A stretch of DNA of 64,000 nt from Pseudoalteromonas piratica (GCF_000788395.1 NZ_CP009888.1:872501-936500), one strand, 5' to 3'. Numbered from the stretch's first letter, positions 30,412 to 39,237 are shown. The notes: generated by a model from the sequence alone, not told the origin. Translations and numbers: made by a program.

Positions 30412-31368
30412 TTAAAGTCCGTATCTGAGCCTTAAATCTTTCGGATAAGGGTCTAAGTAAGCTTGATTAGCTAAGTATTCGTTAGGGTAGTTTTGTAAAT
30501 GGTGGTTGATTAACGTTAACGGCACCATTAATGGCACTAAACCATCGTGATAGGCGATGATATTTTCGCTTAGCTCTTGCTTGTTTTGTTTAGTTAAGTG
30601 CTTTTTAAAATAGCCCTGCAAGTGTTGTAAGGTATTTGTATGGTTTTTACGTGAAGCTGGCTTTTTGAGTGCTTGCATTAGCATCGATATATATTGTTCA
30701 GCTAACTCTTCAATCGGTAAATCATGCTTTTCACCAAGTAAGTTACCAAGTGCTTTGTAAGCAGCCACATTATGGCTCATTACTAGATATTTTTGCTGGC
30801 TGTGAAAAGTGGTTAGTTTGTGTTTTGAAAGCCCTGAAGCAACCAAGTTTTGCCACTTTTTGTAAGTAAACACGCGCAATACGAAGTTTTCGCGAAGGTG
30901 AGGGTCATTTAAGCGACCATTTTCTTCACATGGTAAATTGGGGTTAAGCGCCATTACTTGCTTAGCAAACAATCCAACACCATCGTGCTCACACCCTTTA
31001 CCGTGGTCGTAATAAACTTTAACACGTTCCATGCCACAACTTGGACTGCCTTTCATGAATACAAAGCCACTTAAATTAGCCATTTTACTCGCTGCTTTCG
31101 TAGCGTAATCATTCATTTTGTCAGTGACGTCCATAGAGCCATCAGGGCGAGAGACATGGATCATGTCTTCGCGTTTTATTTGTCTAATGGTAGGTCGTGG
31201 TATCGGCAGTCCAACAGCGACTTCAGGGCAGAATTTTTGGTACTCAACAAATTTGCCAAGCTGATTTACGCAAAAGTCAGACTTTTTATGGCTTTTATCA
31301 AAGCGAACCTGATCGCCAGTTAAGCAGGCGCTTATACCTAGAACAATTTTATCCTTATCTGCAGTCAT
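30412..31368 (-). CDS. DUF523/DUF1722 fusion protein (YbgA/YbbK type)
   Basis: A 318-residue protein. Residues about 8-150 are DUF523, with LGISACLTGDQVRFD and the SPSCGMERV motif containing conserved Cys; residues about 190-305 are DUF1722, as in E. coli YbgA, which lies beside phr in E. coli too. The enzymatic role is not established. The neighbourhood (directly before the photolyase gene) is conserved across gammaproteobacteria and suggests a link to photoreactivation. Confidence 0.88.
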   Translation of the reverse strand: MTADKDKIVLGISACLTGDQVRFDKSHKKSDFCVNQLGKFVEYQKFCPEVAVGLPIPRPTIRQIKREDMIHVSRPDGSMDVTDKMNDYATKAASKMANLSGFVFMKGSPSCGMERVKVYYDHGKGCEHDGVGLFAKQVMALNPNLPCEENGRLNDPHLRENFVLRVFTYKKWQNLVASGLSKHKLTTFHSQQKYLVMSHNVAAYKALGNLLGEKHDLPIEELAEQYISMLMQALKKPASRKNHTNTLQHLQGYFKKHLTKQNKQELSENIIAYHDGLVPLMVPLTLINHHLQNYPNEYLANQAYLDPYPKDLRLRYGL

Positions 31369-31376
31369 GCTCCCTC

Positions 31377-32045
31377 CTAGTAAATAAATTTACCAATAGG
31401 ATTAAGTAATTTGCTCAATCCTTGCGTGAAGTGCAAAGAGTCACTTGAAACGGTTAAACACAAGCAACCATGTTCAGTTATTGGGTTGTGAGTATGTTTA
31501 CCATCCAACCAAATAAAGTCACCTTTAGTGTACTCGCCCATTTCGTCTTTAAAACTACCATCTAATAATAGTGTAATTTCAAAGCCATTGTGAGTATGTT
31601 CTGGTACTGAGCCGTCAGCGTCAATATGGAGTAAACTTGTGTGCAAATTAGCATCATCGAGTGCTACTCGCGAACGAGAAAGCTTTCCAAGGCTGGCCCA
31701 ACTACTTAAGTCCAAATTGCGCAGTACCTGCGGTAAGTAATAGTTATCTTGGTTTAGTGTAACTTCTAGCGGCTCTGCAACCGAAATCTCGTCGATACCA
31801 TCATCGAGCGTGATATCATCAATCATGCTGGCAAAATCAACTTCCAAAAGGTCAGTTTGTTCGAAATCTTCTTCATGTGTGTAAGTAAATGCCTCTTTAG
31901 CAACTTTTGTTGTAAGTGCTTCAACTTGTTGCTGGCAATGAGGGCATAACTCGATATGTGCAGCAATAATCACGGAAATTGCTGCTGGTAATTCACCTGC
32001 ACAATAGGTCTTGAGCAGTGAAAGTTGTGGGTGATGCTTAATCAT
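31377..32045 (-). CDS. chrR: ChrR family zinc/cupin anti-sigma factor
   Basis: A 222-residue regulator with two domains. The N-terminal anti-sigma domain carries the zinc-binding His30-x3-Cys34-x2-Cys37 set (HIELCPHC) that holds the ECF sigma factor inactive. The C-terminal cupin domain contains HTHNGFEITLLLDGSFKDEM and HTHNP, as in Rhodobacter ChrR, where it is needed for response to singlet oxygen. It overlaps the end of the sigma factor gene by 8 bases. Loss of sigma binding under singlet oxygen would release the operon. Confidence 0.93.
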   Translation of the reverse strand: MIKHHPQLSLLKTYCAGELPAAISVIIAAHIELCPHCQQQVEALTTKVAKEAFTYTHEEDFEQTDLLEVDFASMIDDITLDDGIDEISVAEPLEVTLNQDNYYLPQVLRNLDLSSWASLGKLSRSRVALDDANLHTSLLHIDADGSVPEHTHNGFEITLLLDGSFKDEMGEYTKGDFIWLDGKHTHNPITEHGCLCLTVSSDSLHFTQGLSKLLNPIGKFIY

Positions 32046-32667
32046 TGTCTGCTCCTATGTGCTGTCTCAATTTAGTCAATGCTAAACGCAAGCGCGATTT
32101 AACGGTGCCAAGTGGTATATTTAAATTTTTCGCAAGCTGTTCTTGGGATAAGTCTTGAAAGTAGACTCCCTGTACGATTTGTTTTTGATTGTCAGGCAAA
32201 CGATTCAAATAACGAGCAATTTGTTTGTCCATCAAGTGATCAGCAAATACATGTTCGTCTGAATTTTGCGCTTCTGCGAGAGGCCAAATATCATCACTTA
32301 ATGTGTCTTCATGATTAGCTTGAATCTTTCTTAACATATCAAAACTAATATTACGCATCACCGTGTAAACCCATGTAGTGGCAGCACCTTTCTCTGAGTT
32401 GTAGAGATGCGCTTTACGCCATACATTGGTCATTGTTTCTTGAAGCAACTCAGATGCCATCGCCGGGTTGTTGAATTGCTTACGACCAAACCCCATTATC
32501 TTGGGTGAAAACCACTTGAAGAGGTTTGCAAATGCCCGTTTATCACGCTTATCAGCTATATCAATAAGCCAGCTTGATAACGTTTTACTGTCTATTTCTT
32601 TCCCATCTAAACTTGCATTATGCTTCATTGAAGATCGGTTACTGTTCGTTGTTGTTGATATCATCAT
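32038..32667 (-). CDS. ECF sigma factor, RpoE/ChrR type
   Basis: A 209-residue sigma-70 family factor with region 2 (about residues 45-115, FKWFSPKIMGFGRKQF to TTWVYTVMRNISFDMLRK) and region 4 (about 145-200, RLPDNQKQIVQGVYFQDLSQ and NIPLGTVKSRLRLAL). Paired with ChrR, it corresponds to the ECF group that includes Rhodobacter sigmaE and answers singlet oxygen. It is not the E. coli envelope-stress RpoE. Alternative starts exist at codons 2 and 14; none has a strong ribosome-binding site. It is the first gene of the twelve-gene minus-strand operon and probably autoregulated. Confidence 0.92.
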   Translation of the reverse strand: MMISTTTNSNRSSMKHNASLDGKEIDSKTLSSWLIDIADKRDKRAFANLFKWFSPKIMGFGRKQFNNPAMASELLQETMTNVWRKAHLYNSEKGAATTWVYTVMRNISFDMLRKIQANHEDTLSDDIWPLAEAQNSDEHVFADHLMDKQIARYLNRLPDNQKQIVQGVYFQDLSQEQLAKNLNIPLGTVKSRLRLALTKLRQHIGADND

Positions 32668-32694
32668 AGCGCTCTGACAATAAAATCCTAGTAG

Positions 32695-32724
32695 CCATTA
32701 CGATAGGTTGATAAAAAGCGATCA
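32695..32724 (-). promoter_or_regulatory. Candidate sigmaE (ECF)-dependent promoter of the operon
   Basis: On the minus strand, tgatcg (32724-32719) is followed after 18 bases by taatgg (32700-32695), about 28 bases before the sigma factor start codon. The -35 and the spacing resemble the tgatcc-N18-ta pattern reported for Rhodobacter sigmaE promoters; the -10 match is weak. It lies just after the LON-domain gene stop. Identified by eye only. Confidence 0.4.
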
Positions 32725-32726
32725 TT

Positions 32727-33281
32727 TTATTGACCTAAAATAATCACTTTTAAAAAATCCTCAGCATTTGCGAAGCTATCTTCTTTAGTGAATAACTGTT
32801 TTTTCTCAAACGACAGTGGCAATATTTCTAAAAAGCGAGCACATACCCAGTTAATATCATCAAATTTAGGCTCTGGGTAAAGAGCAGCTTGGTCTGGGTA
32901 TTCTTCGTAAACATGCATTAGTTTTTCGGCAAGCAAGGTGTGATGAGGCAACAAGTCTTGCGGTGGCCAATGAGGTATTTCAGTGCAATCAGCAAATCGA
33001 AGTTGATCATCGTCCATAGTTACATTTTCTATACTAACTAAGCTTTTCGCCTTGATATCAATGTTTAACAACTCGCCTTCCTGACTGAAATTTATAATGT
33101 CTACCCAGGCTCCCCAGGCTGGTACATTTAATTCAGCGTTGTGATCAAATACGCATAACACAAAACCATTCTGCTGGCAGGCAATTGACACCATTTTAAG
33201 ATAGCGCGGCTCAAAAATACGCAGCCGTGTTACACCATCAGGTAGCAAAAAGATTGGTAATGGAAATACTGGTAAATTCAT
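32727..33281 (-). CDS. LON peptidase substrate-binding domain protein
   Basis: A 184-residue protein consisting of the N-terminal Lon substrate-binding domain alone (LPVFPLPIFLLPDGVTRLRIFEPRY at the start, with R-I-F-E-x-R-Y diagnostic). No ATPase or protease part is present. Such stand-alone domains are common and of unclear function. It lies upstream of the sigma factor gene on the same strand, with 59 bases between; it may be a separate transcription unit or contribute read-through. Confidence 0.88.
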   Translation of the reverse strand: MNLPVFPLPIFLLPDGVTRLRIFEPRYLKMVSIACQQNGFVLCVFDHNAELNVPAWGAWVDIINFSQEGELLNIDIKAKSLVSIENVTMDDDQLRFADCTEIPHWPPQDLLPHHTLLAEKLMHVYEEYPDQAALYPEPKFDDINWVCARFLEILPLSFEKKQLFTKEDSFANAEDFLKVIILGQ

Positions 33282-33358
33282 AAGTAGCTTATTTTGAACA
33301 ACATAATATCCTTATACGTATTGATGCTAAAAAAGATCCATCCATTAGGAGATACACT

Positions 33359-34195
33359 TTGTCTTGGTTGTTTTTGTTGTTAGCAAGTTTCGCATGGGTA
33401 CTCTTTGATATTTGCCGAAAGCGGTTAGTTGAAACGCATCATCCTTTGTTTGTTGGCCTAATATTTAGTCTTATGACCTTGCCAATTTACTTAACGTATT
33501 GGTTTGTTTCTGACGCACAATTTCCTAAAGAAAGCAGTTATTTCGGTTTAGCGAGTATCAGCGGCGTATTGGCTGCAATCGGTGCCGTGTCGTTTATTGC
33601 GGCGCTTGGTCGTGGGCGCTTCTCTTTGCTAGTACCTGTTTTGTCGCTTACGCCGTTAGTTGCAGCGATTATTAATGCATTGCTTTTTTCGGTAGTACTT
33701 TCTTGGTTAGCATATTTATTAATTGCTGTCTGTGTTTTTGCTACCTTCCAATTGCTTGGTAATGGCTTTAGGGTAACGGAGCCTGGTGCAGGCTTGATGT
33801 TGTTAACTACATTAAGTTGGGGGGCGTGTATTTGTATCGATCAATATGCTTTGCAGTTTACGCATGTTAGTTTTCATGCACTTTGGGTTAATATTGTGAT
33901 GGTATGCATATTATCAATAGCACTTTTATTTAACCGTACCGCTGTTGAATTTCCTAAAGTATATAATCGCTTCTGGCTGTTTGGGTTAATAGGCTTTTCA
34001 GCTGCGGTTTTGCTGCAATTTAATGCTTTAAGATTTCTAGATGCGAGTACTGTTGAGGCAGTAAAACGCGCGATCAGCATTTTATCTGCAATGCTCATTG
34101 GTCGTATTATTTTCGGAGAACATTTGGCACGACACCATTATTTTTTTGGGGTGGTTATCATTTTATCTGTGCTGGCATTTAGTCAATTAAATTAA
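33359..34195 (+). CDS. EamA/DMT family transporter
   Basis: A 278-residue inner-membrane protein with about ten hydrophobic segments and the internal duplication typical of drug/metabolite transporters (EamA). The TTG start at 33359 is supported by a ttaggag element eight bases upstream; no nearby ATG gives a full first helix. The substrate is unknown. It is divergent from the LON-domain gene. Confidence 0.82.
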   Translation: MSWLFLLLASFAWVLFDICRKRLVETHHPLFVGLIFSLMTLPIYLTYWFVSDAQFPKESSYFGLASISGVLAAIGAVSFIAALGRGRFSLLVPVLSLTPLVAAIINALLFSVVLSWLAYLLIAVCVFATFQLLGNGFRVTEPGAGLMLLTTLSWGACICIDQYALQFTHVSFHALWVNIVMVCILSIALLFNRTAVEFPKVYNRFWLFGLIGFSAAVLLQFNALRFLDASTVEAVKRAISILSAMLIGRIIFGEHLARHHYFFGVVIILSVLAFSQLN

Positions 34196-34265
34196 TAACT
34201 TAAAATTATTGTAAAAATTTAATTAGTTTTTTTGAACTTTGTGTTGTTCCCTCAGTCTATAAAAG

Positions 34266-34352
34266 TACAAGAACTCGTTTCTTGTAGATATTTCCCTGAC
34301 GCATTAGTTGTTAATAATGCACTTTCGGCTCCCACCTTGGTGAGCCTTTTTT
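34266..34352 (+). other. Structured intergenic segment ending in a terminator-like hairpin
   Basis: Three consecutive hairpins lie between the transporter gene and the next gene: tacaagaa/ttcttgta (34266-34273 with 34279-34286, perfect 8-bp), gcatta/taatgc (34301-34306 with 34315-34320), and ggctc/gagcc (34327-34331 with 34342-34346) followed by six T. The last resembles a weak Rho-independent terminator. The segment may be the transporter's 3' UTR or a small RNA; an imperfect -10 (tataaa, 34258) lies inside it. Confidence 0.45.
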
Positions 34353-34471
34353 ATGCGTTGATTTCCTCGTTGGAGCATCACTTTCAAACTTCATTTCGCA
34401 AACAAATTTTTAAAATTCTAGGCAAAATTCTTTTTTATTTCCTATATTTGAAAATACTTAATAAAGCGTAA

Positions 34472-35095
34472 ATGAGCTCTATGGATAGCGTCAAAAAACA
34501 TCCAGAAATAAAGTGTTTCGTTACAGTTGCAACCATTGTTGCGCAATTAGAAGTCATTCTCACTGAAGCTAAAAGTCTCTCGTTAACTTCAAAGAATGCT
34601 CGCGTAGTTGCGATCCGTGCAGGTGAAGCTGCATTAGGCTTTAAATCAATCACTAATTTTATTAACGAATTCTCAAGCCGCACGATTCAAACAACAGAAC
34701 ATATTAATTTACACGCAGGTCAATTGTTTAAACTCGCCTTAAATCATTTACGTGCGAGTCAACTAGAGCAACATTTAGCTAAGAGTTTAAGTTTATGCGA
34801 CCACGCTCAAAGCAGGGCGCTTTATGTTAAAGCTGCGAGTGATGTTAAAGACGTGATGGTGTCGTTAAAGCATGAACTGCAAAATTTGCAGTGGCAATTT
34901 GAAGAGATTGAACAACAAATGCGTGCTGCCGAATATATTGCAGTAACCTCACGTGTTGAAGCGTCTCAAGCCGGTGAGTTTTGTGCAAGCTTAGAGTCCG
35001 TCTCAGACTATATAAGCTCCGCTGCTATGCGAATTAAAGGCGCAATTGAAACGAATCTCAATACACTCGATGAGTTAGAAAGGGTATTTAAATGA
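34472..35095 (+). CDS. Soluble chemoreceptor-hairpin-like protein
   Basis: A 207-residue, mostly helical protein without membrane segments. Residues about 38-70 (LTSKNARVVAIRAGEAALGF and following) align by eye with the hairpin tip of methyl-accepting chemotaxis proteins ([20 protein letters not shown] in the receptor at 37258), sharing N-A, RAGE and GF. A second RVEASQAGEF segment lies near residue 160. It lacks sensor, HAMP and most of the signalling coiled coil. Its stop overlaps the start of the di-iron protein gene, so the two are coupled. It may link the oxygen-binding protein to CheA/CheW. An alternative start lies at 34481. Confidence 0.6.
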   Translation: MSSMDSVKKHPEIKCFVTVATIVAQLEVILTEAKSLSLTSKNARVVAIRAGEAALGFKSITNFINEFSSRTIQTTEHINLHAGQLFKLALNHLRASQLEQHLAKSLSLCDHAQSRALYVKAASDVKDVMVSLKHELQNLQWQFEEIEQQMRAAEYIAVTSRVEASQAGEFCASLESVSDYISSAAMRIKGAIETNLNTLDELERVFK

Positions 35096-35826
35096 AATCG
35101 ACCGATTTGTATCAGGGTAAGCATCATAAGTGGCTCGTTTTTGGCCGAGATCAGGGGAAATCAGAGAAGATTATCGATACCAATCAATATATGATTGTCA
35201 CCAGTCAGCAAACAATGTTGTTAGACCCAGGAGGAATCGAGCTATTTTCGGCAATGTTAGCAGGTATTTTAAGCCATACAGAGCTTGAAAAAGTCACCAC
35301 ATTATTTGCATCACACCAAGATCCAGACATTATTTCTTCTCTTGGTTTGTGGGATAAAACCATACCAAATGCCAAATTGTATGCTCCTTGGCTCTGGGAG
35401 GGATTTATTCGTCACTTCGGTATGGATAACATTGAGTACAAAGCTATTCCCGATGAAGGGCAAGAGTTACGTTTGGACTCTGTGACCTTTCGCTTTATTC
35501 CAGCCCATTTCTTACACTCGTCTGGCAATTTTCATGTCTACGATCCTGAAGCCAAGATCTTAATGAGTGGTGATATTGGTGCGGCATTAGAAGAGCCTGA
35601 TGCCCCTATGTTTGTCGAAGATTTTGCAAGCCATGCGGATAAAATGCGATATTTTCATCAACGTTGGATGCCCTCTAATAGCGCAAAGAAAAACTGGATT
35701 GCGCGAGTTCGCGAACTTGATATTGAAATGATGGCTCCTCAACATGGTCGCATTTTTAAAGGTGAGGCTGTACAAGAGTTTCTTGAGTGGTTTGACAACT
35801 TAGAAGTTGGTATAGTCAACTCGTAA
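35092..35826 (+). CDS. Oxygen-binding di-iron (ODP-like) metallo-beta-lactamase-fold protein
   Basis: A 244-residue protein with the fold of flavodiiron protein cores. Candidate metal ligands are His75, Asp77 and Asp79 in SHQDPD, His139 in IPAHF, Asp161 in SGDIG and His218 in PQHGR. The HxDxD pattern, in place of the usual HxHxDH, resembles flavodiiron proteins and the ODP protein of Treponema, a soluble oxygen/iron sensor for chemotaxis. No flavodoxin domain follows, so it is unlikely to be an oxygen reductase by itself. It overlaps the upstream receptor-like gene by 4 bases, supporting a joint sensory function. Confidence 0.75.
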   Translation: MKSTDLYQGKHHKWLVFGRDQGKSEKIIDTNQYMIVTSQQTMLLDPGGIELFSAMLAGILSHTELEKVTTLFASHQDPDIISSLGLWDKTIPNAKLYAPWLWEGFIRHFGMDNIEYKAIPDEGQELRLDSVTFRFIPAHFLHSSGNFHVYDPEAKILMSGDIGAALEEPDAPMFVEDFASHADKMRYFHQRWMPSNSAKKNWIARVRELDIEMMAPQHGRIFKGEAVQEFLEWFDNLEVGIVNS

Positions 35827-35847
35827 CAGAGTTTGAAAGGAAAAGAG

Positions 35848-36186
35848 ATGTTACGGAAACTCGTATGCAATTTAATGCTTTTAACACCTATTATGGTTGT
35901 TGCATCAGAGCAAGGTAAACAACAAGCCTTATATGATTTTGACCATAAAATTCATTATCGCCAAACTCAGCTTGCAACTAATAAATATAAGTTGTCCATT
36001 CGTGAAGGTACTTACCAAGAATTTGCTAAGCAATCTGTCTTTTTATTGCGCCACAGTGCCGTGCTTTGTAAAAGTGATGCGTTTAATTTAAGGGTTATAT
36101 CGGGTGTGCAAGAATTTGAGAAGTTTCCAACGGAGCCTAGAGCAAACCCAGGCCCCTTAGTTGCGGAACTAACGTGTAGTGTTTAA
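35848..36186 (+). CDS. Hypothetical exported protein
   Basis: A 112-residue protein with a signal peptide (about 1-20, ending VVAS). The ATG at 35848 follows an aaagga element; an upstream ATG at 35833 overlaps that element and is less likely. The mature part is polar with two Cys (in AVLCKSD and the C-terminal ELTCSV) that may form a disulfide. It lies 21 bases after the ODP-like gene and may belong to the same transcript. Not recognised. Confidence 0.65.
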   Translation: MLRKLVCNLMLLTPIMVVASEQGKQQALYDFDHKIHYRQTQLATNKYKLSIREGTYQEFAKQSVFLLRHSAVLCKSDAFNLRVISGVQEFEKFPTEPRANPGPLVAELTCSV

Positions 36187-36818
36187 TCCTTATAACCCCA
36201 TGGCGCTGCTGGTGGTGTAATGGGGTTTGTTAAATCAAAATCGACTCTAAACTCTCGTCCTTCTCTTACTAAACGATACGTGTATCTTTCAGGATAGATA
36301 AAAATCTGCCAAGTGTTACCGTTAGACTGCGGGATCCCTTGTTTAATGAACAGCTCTTTAGAATACTGATCTGCTGGAAAAGACTGGGCATGTTGCCAAC
36401 CTGCATCAACCGTATGGCCGCCATACATGGTAGAGACATCATACTCGCCATTTTTCATTCTATGGTCATGTTTTAAACTTAAACCAGAACCTGTCTTGGT
36501 GATGATCCACGTGCGAGACGCATCTTCGCCCACATGAAATGGAATTTGTAATTCAGTATCACTGCATTTGCGCACATGCATTACCAATTTTTTGCCACTA
36601 AATGCCCCATTATCTTGGTTATCAACGGTAACCTTACCTTGATATGCTTTTCCGCAATGTGCTTTGAGGTGATTAAAAAATGCATCATGGCTTGCAATGC
36701 TCACTTTAGGTGCGGGTTTAACGACATCTGGCCCAAGATTTTGTGAACTACTTGCAGCATTAACTGCAAGAGGAAATATCGTTGCCATTAATGCTGAGGC
36801 AAAAACTGTGGTTTTCAT
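36183..36818 (-). CDS. Hypothetical exported protein
   Basis: A 211-residue protein. The ATG at 36818 is preceded by tggag and gives a good signal peptide (about 1-21, ending VNAASS). The mature part contains a Cys pair (AHCGKAY and VRKCSDTEL) and a Tyr/Arg-rich C-terminal half (IYPERYTYRLVREGREFRVDF) that looks beta-rich. An ATG 20 codons upstream would bury the signal peptide. It is convergent with the preceding gene (4-base overlap). Not recognised. Confidence 0.7.
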   Translation of the reverse strand: MKTTVFASALMATIFPLAVNAASSSQNLGPDVVKPAPKVSIASHDAFFNHLKAHCGKAYQGKVTVDNQDNGAFSGKKLVMHVRKCSDTELQIPFHVGEDASRTWIITKTGSGLSLKHDHRMKNGEYDVSTMYGGHTVDAGWQHAQSFPADQYSKELFIKQGIPQSNGNTWQIFIYPERYTYRLVREGREFRVDFDLTNPITPPAAPWGYKD

Positions 36819-37257
36819 AGTAAAACTCCATATAACGATTTGAAGGCTTGGGGATGTGTAACTGTATTCGCTCATCAAGTTTGTCAGATGAGGATTAAAG
36901 CAATCCAGAATCGATATTTATTGTTGTAATTCACAAGCAGCATATCACTCATTACTCAAATATTCAGTGCCTTGCGATTGAAACTGGATGAAAGCGAATA
37001 CAATGTTGTTATTGAGATTGAAGATGCCACTTTAACATTGTTGCATATGCGACATATCTTGCTGAGAGTAAAGTATTTTTTCTAAATCGTGTTGTTTTGT
37101 ATCTTTTTTGGGTATTAAATAGGTGCTGCTAGGAAAAACTTAATAATTTCCTAAAGTTATTGGGCCAATTGTCGAAAACATACATGCGTTAGAACAATAA
37201 ATCGTCTAATCAGGTCTTATACAATTCCCCCACCGTCAAAGAAGTAAAGAGGTATAA
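36819..37257. other. Intergenic region upstream of the chemoreceptor gene
   Basis: About 440 bases between two divergent genes. The part near the chemoreceptor holds a sigma28-like promoter (37152-37178). Nothing else convincing was seen; the sequence is A/T-rich and stops occur in all frames. Confidence 0.6.
37152..37178 (+). promoter_or_regulatory. Candidate sigma28 (FliA) promoter
   Basis: taaagtta (37152-37159) and gtcgaaaa (37171-37178) are separated by exactly 11 bases. The flagellar consensus is taaagttt-N11-gccgataa; matches are 7 of 8 and 6 of 8. It lies about 80 bases before the chemoreceptor start, the class of gene commonly under FliA control. Confidence 0.6.
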
Positions 37258-39117
37258 ATGTTTCAAGCCATAAAAATCAAAACTAAGTTGCAACTCTTAA
37301 TCGGGGTCGCAGTGGTTTCAATGGCTGCTCTCACGTTATTAAATGTTTACATTGCAGGGAAGAAGCAAGTATTAGTGGATGCTACAGAAGATTTAATTGC
37401 TACTGAGCGGGCTGTTGCAGATACATTGCGTATTGAGGTTAAGTTTTTAGAAAAACCAGCACCTGAGTTCCGACAAGAATTGGTCGATCGTGTCGATGAG
37501 GCCAAAATTGCACTCAATAAATTACAACAAAAATTAGCTAGCTTTGATGTTAATTCTAATGCGCTTAATGATACGCAACGAAATTTAACTGCTTTACAGC
37601 AAGATTTCGTAAAGTTAGATGAATTATATAAAGAGTATGGATATAACCAAAACGCAGGCTTACGAAAAGAGTTGCGAGGCGCGGTCCACAAGTTAGAGGA
37701 GCAAGCAAAGCAAATCAATCGCCTTGATGTGAGCGTGATGGTATTGCAGCTTCGCCGCAGTGAGAAAGACTTTATTATGCGTGGTGATAAAAAATATATT
37801 GCGCGTATCAATAAAACAGTTGATGAACTGGAAAAACTCTTATTTGCAAGTAATGAAAGAGGGTTAGTAACGTTACTAAAACAGTATCAAAATGCATTTT
37901 TGAAAGCATCAGAACGTTACTTAGCGATCGGCTTTAATCAATCTACCGGCTTAAAGAACGATGTTTCTGAAACCGAAGATAAATTGAAGCAAACATTACA
38001 ATTGCTTGGCGAAGAACTAACAGCCATTCAAGAAGAAGTGTATTCAGATGCTAAAGCACAACAAATTGCATCAAGTCTAATTTTGGCATTTGCACTAGTA
38101 GGCTTCTTATTTACGATTATTCGTTCAATAACGACTTCCATTGATAGTGTTATTACAGATATTGACCGTATTGCACACTCAGGCGATCTCTCTATTAAAG
38201 TGCGAAAGCATGGTCAAGACGAGTTGGCAATGTTAGCTGATAGTGTAAATGGGCTAATGGGGAAATTCTTATCTGTACTGCAAACGATTCAACATTCTGT
38301 TGAAATTGTTAATACTGAATCGACACGTGTTGCTCAAGTTGTTGAATCAAGTGGTCAGCAATTAATGAAGCAAAAATCAGAAGTAGAAACAGTTGCTAGC
38401 GCCGTTACAGAGATGGGCGCAGTAGCACATGATATTGCGATTAATGCTGAGACAACCTCTAATCGTGTTGATACCGTTTCGCAAAATGCGACTACAGGTC
38501 AAGGTCAAATTGAAGCCACTGTTGAGCAGATGACAGTACTCAGTAATCAGCTGGTGGATTCAGCTGAACAGGTGAACTTATTACGCGAAAAGAGTAATGC
38601 AATTAATGCTGTTATGGAGGTAATCCGCGGTATTGCTGAGCAAACTAACTTATTGGCATTAAATGCGGCGATTGAAGCTGCTCGTGCAGGTGAACAAGGG
38701 CGAGGTTTTGCGGTAGTAGCTGATGAAGTGCGTTCACTTGCAGTCAAAACACAAGAATCAACTCAAGAAATTACTCAGATTATTACTGATCTACAGTCTA
38801 GCACTGCGAATATTGTAGAGAGTATTGAGCTGTGTAAATCTCAAGGGTTACAAACAGCAGAGCAAACCGATAAAGCTGGGCAAGCATTTGCTGAAATCAT
38901 TGCCGATATTCAAGAGATTTCTGAAATGACATCAACGATAGCTGTTGCCGTTGAGCAACAATCGACCGTGGCTCAAGAGATCAATCAAAATATCGTACAA
39001 ATCAGTGATTATGCAGATGAGTTAGCTGATAGTTCTGTTGCCAATGCTGAAGCATCACACCAGGTATCGCACCAAGCCGACGAACTTGATAACGCGATTA
39101 AGTGGTTTAAAATTTAA
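37258..39117 (+). CDS. Methyl-accepting chemotaxis protein with HBM sensor domain
   Basis: A 619-residue transmembrane chemoreceptor. The first membrane helix is at about 13-32 and the second at about 270-290. The periplasmic part (about 33-268) is all-helical, with [16 protein letters not shown] (about 166-181), a hallmark of the helical bimodular sensor domain. HAMP follows (about 290-345), then the signalling coiled coil with the conserved tip [20 protein letters not shown] at about 461-480. HBM receptors in Pseudomonas bind organic acids; the ligand here is unknown. Confidence 0.93.
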   Translation: MFQAIKIKTKLQLLIGVAVVSMAALTLLNVYIAGKKQVLVDATEDLIATERAVADTLRIEVKFLEKPAPEFRQELVDRVDEAKIALNKLQQKLASFDVNSNALNDTQRNLTALQQDFVKLDELYKEYGYNQNAGLRKELRGAVHKLEEQAKQINRLDVSVMVLQLRRSEKDFIMRGDKKYIARINKTVDELEKLLFASNERGLVTLLKQYQNAFLKASERYLAIGFNQSTGLKNDVSETEDKLKQTLQLLGEELTAIQEEVYSDAKAQQIASSLILAFALVGFLFTIIRSITTSIDSVITDIDRIAHSGDLSIKVRKHGQDELAMLADSVNGLMGKFLSVLQTIQHSVEIVNTESTRVAQVVESSGQQLMKQKSEVETVASAVTEMGAVAHDIAINAETTSNRVDTVSQNATTGQGQIEATVEQMTVLSNQLVDSAEQVNLLREKSNAINAVMEVIRGIAEQTNLLALNAAIEAARAGEQGRGFAVVADEVRSLAVKTQESTQEITQIITDLQSSTANIVESIELCKSQGLQTAEQTDKAGQAFAEIIADIQEISEMTSTIAVAVEQQSTVAQEINQNIVQISDYADELADSSVANAEASHQVSHQADELDNAIKWFKI

Positions 39118-39141
39118 TTACAAACAACCCCTTGAAACTAA

Positions 39142-39175
39142 AAAGCGAAGTTATTGTATAGCTTCGCTTTTTTTA
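39142..39175 (+). terminator. Terminator of the chemoreceptor gene
   Basis: A 9-bp stem, aaagcgaag (39142-39150) with cttcgcttt (39162-39170), is followed by a T run, 25 bases after the stop codon. Confidence 0.92.
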
Positions 39176-39237
39176 TTGCTATTTAAGCAAAATTGGTTAA
39201 CTTTAGAACAGCGAGTGTAAATAATAAGGAAACACAC

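Noticed and set aside
34232..34471. 79-codon plus-strand frame before the chemoreceptor-tip gene
   Set aside because: Runs through the three-hairpin element and its terminator, has no ribosome-binding site, and encodes no recognisable feature.
37347..37811. 154-codon minus-strand frame inside the chemoreceptor gene
   Set aside because: Shadow of a codon-biased gene; composition is low-complexity Ser/Arg/Leu with no motif or ribosome-binding site.
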